Of a stretch of DNA of 64,000 nucleotides, positions 59,085 to 64,000 are shown piece after piece. Origin of the DNA: Blasia pusilla (lineage: Eukaryota > Marchantiophyta > Marchantiopsida > Blasiales); NCBI GenBank assembly GCA_050084515.1, contig CM114272.1, positions 186,001 to 250,000 of the forward strand. The letters run 5' to 3'. Within the stretch, counting starts at the first letter, position 1, and each line of letters begins with the position of its first letter. Both the position numbers and the translations under genes were made by a program. The notes below the pieces were generated by a model that searched no databases, was not told the origin of the DNA, and was given only the letters and a program-made list of their open reading frames with translations.

Positions 59085-62000
59085 CTACAGAACTGTCTCC
59101 ATTCCACTTTCATTAGGAGAACCAGAATTTCCAGTATTCTGTCCTCCTGGCTTGACCGGTACAAGAACTGGCAAAGCAGTCTCCCTTCTCCATTCGAAAT
59201 TTGAAACTAAGTTTGTACGCCTCTTCTCCTCTCTGCTGCCTGATTGTCCAACTTCCTCTCCCAAGATATCCCCATCAGTTCCTGTATCCACATGTTCTTG
59301 ACCATACCTACTATGTTCCTGATCAAGAGATCTACTACCATTTGCCCCTTCCTGTTCAGAAGTTGGAGGAAATACCATTGAGACTTTAGGGGTGATGGAT
59401 AGTGTATTCCCAGCTCCTCCACCACTACCTACAGAAGTAGCCCAGACAAGCTGCAAATTTTGACCCTGAAGCCACCTGCCCTGAGAGAAGGCTCTCTCAG
59501 CAGCACGTCGAGTACAAAAGCTAACACGGATGCAAGTCATTTCACTTAACTTGCTTCCTTCTATCTTTTGACCTTCTGAATCCTCAACTTCCAATGTTGA
59601 TATTTCTCCGAACATTCCAAAGTGATCTTTAAGCACAGCAACCTGCCATGATTACATTAAGCACAAGCATGAGAAAGAGTAGAGCCTGGCATGAAGCTCA
59701 TGTAGTTCCCGGTTTCCCAGAGTAAAATCATAGGATCCAAGCACGTAGTTTTGCACAATTCAATCAGTGTACCAGATGTACTATGCCATCTCATCTCCAT
59801 TCAACTTATAAAATCATTAACTTCATAGAGAACTGATGCTATAAATATCAAACATGACAGATCCAAAAAGACTAGAGTTAAGTTACAAATTTACATCTGT
59901 GACTGCAGCTGGAAAAGGAGGCAACACCCTGAACACCGTTGTCCTGTTGTCAAGCTTGAAACGTGCAGGGCCCCAAGACACAGGTGGAGGGTAAGTCAAA
60001 TTTGTACTGCTGATGCGTGTATGTGGTACTCTTCCAGCCCTAGGAGACGGCTGGGCGGGTTGTATCACACCCATACCAGCAACTTGCTTTAGCACTTCAC
60101 CTGAATTTACTTTAGCAAGTCCACTAGTAGGGGTTGATAGATCAATAGCAGTACTGGTAAGGGAAAGACTTAGTAGGGACTGAGATGCGGCGATATTTGC
60201 AACTCCCTGTTTTAGAGCTCCAGTGGCAGTTTCTTCCTCATCATCAAGCTTTTGTCGCTTTGCTGGTAGCTCGGAATCGGAAATCTCACCATGACCAGAG
60301 CCCTGAGAAAACAAACAAGATTAGAAGAGCCAGGTGAATTAAGTAAGACTCAAAGTATCAACTCACTGAAGGAAATCTACAAGGAATGCATTTCCTCGTT
60401 TAGGATGATACCACGTAGATAAGGTGATACTGTGAATGAGTTTGGGAAACCATGTCTTTGAGGGGGTGTGACTCTGCATGATTTGAGGATTTACTGTGCA
60501 GCCCTTGTTTGAGAAGTACGAAGTAGATGGCAAGTGCAAAAATCCTCTGAAGGATAGACACAATGAGCAAAATACTGGAAAATCACTCACGTGCTTTGCA
60601 AGCTGATTCAGTTTCCTCCGGAAGTCATCACGTTTCTGTGCTAAAGCCTCCTGTTTCTTGCGGATCTCCTCTCTCATTCGCTCGAGTTCCTCCTGCTTCT
60701 TAAGAGCAATCCCAGCTGATGCAGGCATACTAGGCAATCCATTCCCAGCCATAGTCTTGCCACCACCTTCAACAGCCACATGCTCTACAGGCAGACTACC
60801 ACTGCCATTCAAGGTGGCCTTCTCAGACACTTTGGGTACCTGAGTCCCAGTTGAGATACCAACACCAGATTTGATTAACCGGCCTGCAGACACGGATGCT
60901 GCATTGTCTCCAGGATCAGGAATACTATCACGATTGGCCCATGAGAGACGGATAAAACGGTTTCCCATAACTGCATCAGGGGCAGTGAGAGCTGCTTCAG
61001 CATCTTCTCGTTGAGAGAATTGCACAAAAGCTCTATCACTGTGTGCTGGAATTCGAATATCCAGGACTTCACCAAATTTCTGGAAGTGGGCCAGTAGAAG
61101 CTCAGTTCTATTGCTGTGGGGTGGTATAAAACTAACATAAAGAGTGCGGTGAGCTCTTTCTGTCCCAAATCCACTGCTTCCACGGCCACCTGTTCCTCGT
61201 GCCCCATAACTTGTTCCCTCCCCAGATCTTTGAGTTGCTCCTGCATCACTTCGCCCACCAACTCTTGCTCGATTAGGTATTGGGACATTTGTTACTGATC
61301 CTCTGGGTCCACTTTCTTCCTCTGCTTCTGTGTCACGACTCCATTTTCCCTGCCATACTCCTCTTCCCCGCACTGGTACATCATCAGAACCATCTTTACG
61401 AAGCTGCTTTCCACCATGAATCACTTCAAGGGATGTACTAACAGGCCGTGGACCACCTTCTAATCTGCTTCCGACACGATCTACCGGGCCAATGCGATCC
61501 CACACACTGGATCCAGATTCTGTTGTCTGGGACCCCCCATTAATGTTACCGCCTCTTACTTGCCTGCCACCCTCCAGGGTTTCACTGCCTTCTCGATTCT
61601 CACGTTGATCAACAGCATCACCTTCCCAATCTTGGTCCGGAGGTCCTCGATGATAAGGGGGCAACTTCCTCAATCCAGCAGAGGCATCAGGTCGTTCTTT
61701 ATTCCACAATGGTTGATCTGGGTCATACAGGTCGGGTTCAGCCCCTACGCTCCCTGGCACACCTCCATTCGGGGTAGCAGGATCTTCTCCCATCGCAGGT
61801 AAACTCCTCTCCCGACTGCCACGACTCCCCCTACTTGCTATCCCCAAGCCAGGAGGCAGTATTGGACCTGAAGACGGTCCAGAGCCTGGTCCTATACCCA
61901 TACCTCTCCCGCTTGGTAGTGCCACTGGGAGATTGAACTTCGACAAACTCTGAGAAACGTCAGATGTAACAGGAGATAAGAAATTTTCTCAGCTTGATAT

Positions 62001-63178
62001 ATTGACGACCACTTACAAAATTCATTGACAAAATCCCGTCTTCTTTTGCATCAGAAGACTGACATGTACAGAACACGTACATGTACACAATGAACTCGCA
62101 GCTACTCAGAAAGTCATCAGTACATAACGATGCCCATATGTCAAAGATAACTCTTACATCAGCACAATAATTAAAGTAGATCACAGTACCTGCACATCCT
62201 CCACAACAATTCTGTTTGCTCCATGCTCCATTGGGCAAAGGTCCCCTCTCAGACAATATCCACGTTCATCGAAATCCAAACATCTTGGCCGTACCATACT
62301 TATGTTGATACCCATGCCAGCGGTCAATTGGGGTGGTCCTCGGCCACCTTGCATGCCTCCACTCAGAGGGTGGGCATGTTCCAGAGGACCATTGCCCATT
62401 CCAGGAAGAGGACCATATCCAGACCAAGGAGTATGTGGCGCACCACGACCAGGGATACCCCGACCAGGGAAAAATCCTGCTGTTGAGGGTACAGGTGGCA
62501 GCAAAGGTGGAGCAAACTCTGGAGTGTCTGGAAATGGTGGTGGAGGAAACCGCTGCTCGTGTGGTGGCCAGGCACCCGCTAGTCCCCTTCCGCGGCCCAT
62601 TCCAGCTCGCATCATACCATTTGAGCCATCAAACCGAGGACCAGGCACATCTCCCCGAAAGTGTAGACCTCCTCTCATACTCCCCCTTTGACCACCTTCA
62701 GCACTAAATCTCCCAGCTCCATGATCTCTCCCCAACCTCCTCTCAAACTTTGCACTATTGTCTCTTTCTGCAAGAGTTGCATGACCAGTTCCTCTGCGTT
62801 CATTTGATGTGCGATCACTATCTCGGAGAACTTGTCCATTATCAGTTGATCTTCCTCGCTTCCTGTACAGTCCTCTCTCCTCATCATCTCCATCCCTATC
62901 AAAAGATCGAGATCGGGTGACTCGCCGCCTGTGCTTGTGGTTGCGGTCATCGTCCTCATCATCAGTACTTTCATCCTCCCCTTCGTCACTGAAGGCACGA
63001 ACAGCTGTGCTGGGTAATCTTTCCAACTGCGGTGAAGAGGTTTTCAACTCAGCCACGTCTATACTTTGAACTATGGATCCACTTTCAGAAGGTTTGCTAG
63101 GTTCCATTTCCTCTGTAGAAGAAGGGACTGTACCATCCTCAAGGGCATAAAATAGTTTTGCAACAAAAGTCTTTGTCC
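59085..63178 (-). CDS. RBM26/RBM27-like CCCH zinc-finger and RRM protein, 5' end beyond the window
   Basis: Four exons: 63178-62190, 61949-60591, 60302-59895 and 59642-59085. All introns are GT-AG and joins are in phase, giving about 1,100 visible residues. The first visible exon starts inside the N-terminal PWI-like domain (FVAKLFYALEDG). An acidic/Arg-Ser region and Gly/Pro-rich stretch come next. A CCCH finger of form CX8CX5CX3H (C...GYC...DLC...MEH) lies at 62282-62223. SLSKFNLPVALP follows in the next exon. RRM1 (RNP2 LYVSFI, RNP1 RAFVQFS) lies at about 61.15-60.93 kb. A charged coiled coil (EELERMREEIRKKQEAL) and a second RRM across the last two exons complete it. Animal RBM26/27 act with MTR4-ZFC3H1 in nuclear polyadenylated-RNA decay; the plant role is inferred. 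Confidence 0.9.
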
Positions 63179-64000
63179 CTGCAGGGGGAAAAACCCAATC
63201 GCAACCATCAGCTGAATAATTCGCGGGACGACACAGACAATTATCTACACAGTTTGATTGACACTAGAATACCCCTTCACTCGAGACCAACAGTTGCTGT
63301 CATAGGCATCTCCCATTCCATCCTCGCACCAGACCTTTCCTTACAAATATGAGTTGAGAAAAAACCACACAAAAGCATCAGACAGTGGAGCACATCGGAC
63401 CAACTGAGATGTGCAGATCGTATGGTGCAAACTATTATGACGGATGCCTTCGTAAACTGTCCTCACAAGTGTTAAGATAGTAGCTAATCACAACCTAGAT
63501 CATTGACAAGTCATGATTGGTCTGTATCAAAAATTCACTGTTCTGGAACAAAGAGCTATACCGGTCATCAACAACTTCAGTCGAGTCACCAGTAACTTCA
63601 GTCAAATAGGAAAATGCACTGACTCACTTATTAAGGTAACCCTACATATCAACAGTAACGGCTATGATGCTGATAAGTTCAGTTATCCTCGTGCCTCCAT
63701 GCTTTCAAGCTAAAAACCTGCTTCATAGACACTGATTTTGAAAAATCAATTAACTAGATTGCAATTCAGTACACAGCTCCAGTGCCAAACAACAATCAGG
63801 TCTCCAGTAAAAGAGCATTTCCCTTTACCTACATCCAGTCCTTGTTCAGTGAGAGTCCTACAAAGTTCTTAAATTGAAGATCTTAGCTACACATGCTGTA
63901 AAATCCTCCCCCAAAGCTACTGCTAGAGCAGAGACCAGGTCGCGTGAAATAATCCAGTACCAGATGTTACAAAGAAAGTGTGCCCCCAGCAGTGTCAAAT
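63179..64000 (-). other. Presumed intron of the RBM26/27-like gene
   Basis: The exon at 63178 is preceded (minus strand) by a TTTTTCCCCCTGCAG acceptor. No further coding sequence of the family is visible up to the window edge, so the 5' exons lie beyond base 64,000. Confidence 0.6.

Noticed and set aside
62302-62707. Plus-strand frames of 124-129 codons
   Set aside because: Antisense of the Gly/Pro/Arg-rich exon of the RBM26/27-like gene.

Overview
The window looks like nuclear DNA of a land plant. Four host genes with GT-AG introns are recognisable: THIC (3' part only, minus strand, left edge), THI4/THI1 (plus strand, about 30.1-31.3 kb), an HCF107/Mbb1-type chloroplast HAT-repeat gene (minus, 48.9-53.1 kb) and an RBM26/27-like CCCH+RRM gene (minus, 59.1 kb to beyond 63.2 kb). 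The THI4 transcript carries a complete TPP riboswitch in its 3' UTR. As I recall, this is found in early-diverging plants but not in seed plants, where THIC keeps the switch. I therefore favour a bryophyte or lycophyte, with a charophyte alga less likely. No species can be named from sequence alone.

Layout. 1-2.4 kb: THIC. 4,387-21,224: one 16.8-kb Mutator-like element (MULE) with ~80-bp terminal inverted repeats and a perfect 10-bp target duplication. It holds a broken MULE transposase (SWIM finger plus CCHC knuckle), a set of unrecognised element-borne exons, a 2-kb polypyrimidine minisatellite, a ~2.3-kb palindrome, and at least eight arrays built on the core CGGCTA. 22.5-23.7 kb: a frameshifted fragment of a SAC1/SLT-type anion permease. 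24-28.4 kb: AT-rich decayed DNA. 28,478-28,750: a 273-bp hAT-type MITE with an 8-bp target duplication. 30-31.5 kb: THI4 with its riboswitch. 31.6-36.3 kb: AT-rich DNA with short duplications. 36.3-45.7 kb: a decayed Ty3/gypsy LTR retrotransposon. 45.7-48.9 kb: decayed DNA. 48.9-64 kb: HCF107-like and RBM26/27-like genes in tandem on the minus strand.

The most unusual object is the gypsy element. Between gag and reverse transcriptase it carries a cytosine-5 DNA methyltransferase domain with motifs I, II, IV, VI, VIII and IX/X recognisable. Its integrase polypeptide ends in a textbook C4HC3 PHD finger. The element could therefore have written DNA methylation and read histone tails. The copy here is dead (stops and frameshifts), but the architecture is clear.

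The two committed enzymes of thiamin synthesis, THIC (pyrimidine branch) and THI4 (thiazole branch), lie divergently about 28 kb apart with only mobile and decayed DNA between them. HCF107-like and RBM26/27-like are unrelated housekeeping RNA-biology genes, one for the chloroplast and one for the nucleus.

All translations, splice joins and repeat alignments were made by eye. Exon boundaries of the four host genes are consistent in phase. Coordinates of decayed regions and repeat arrays are approximate.
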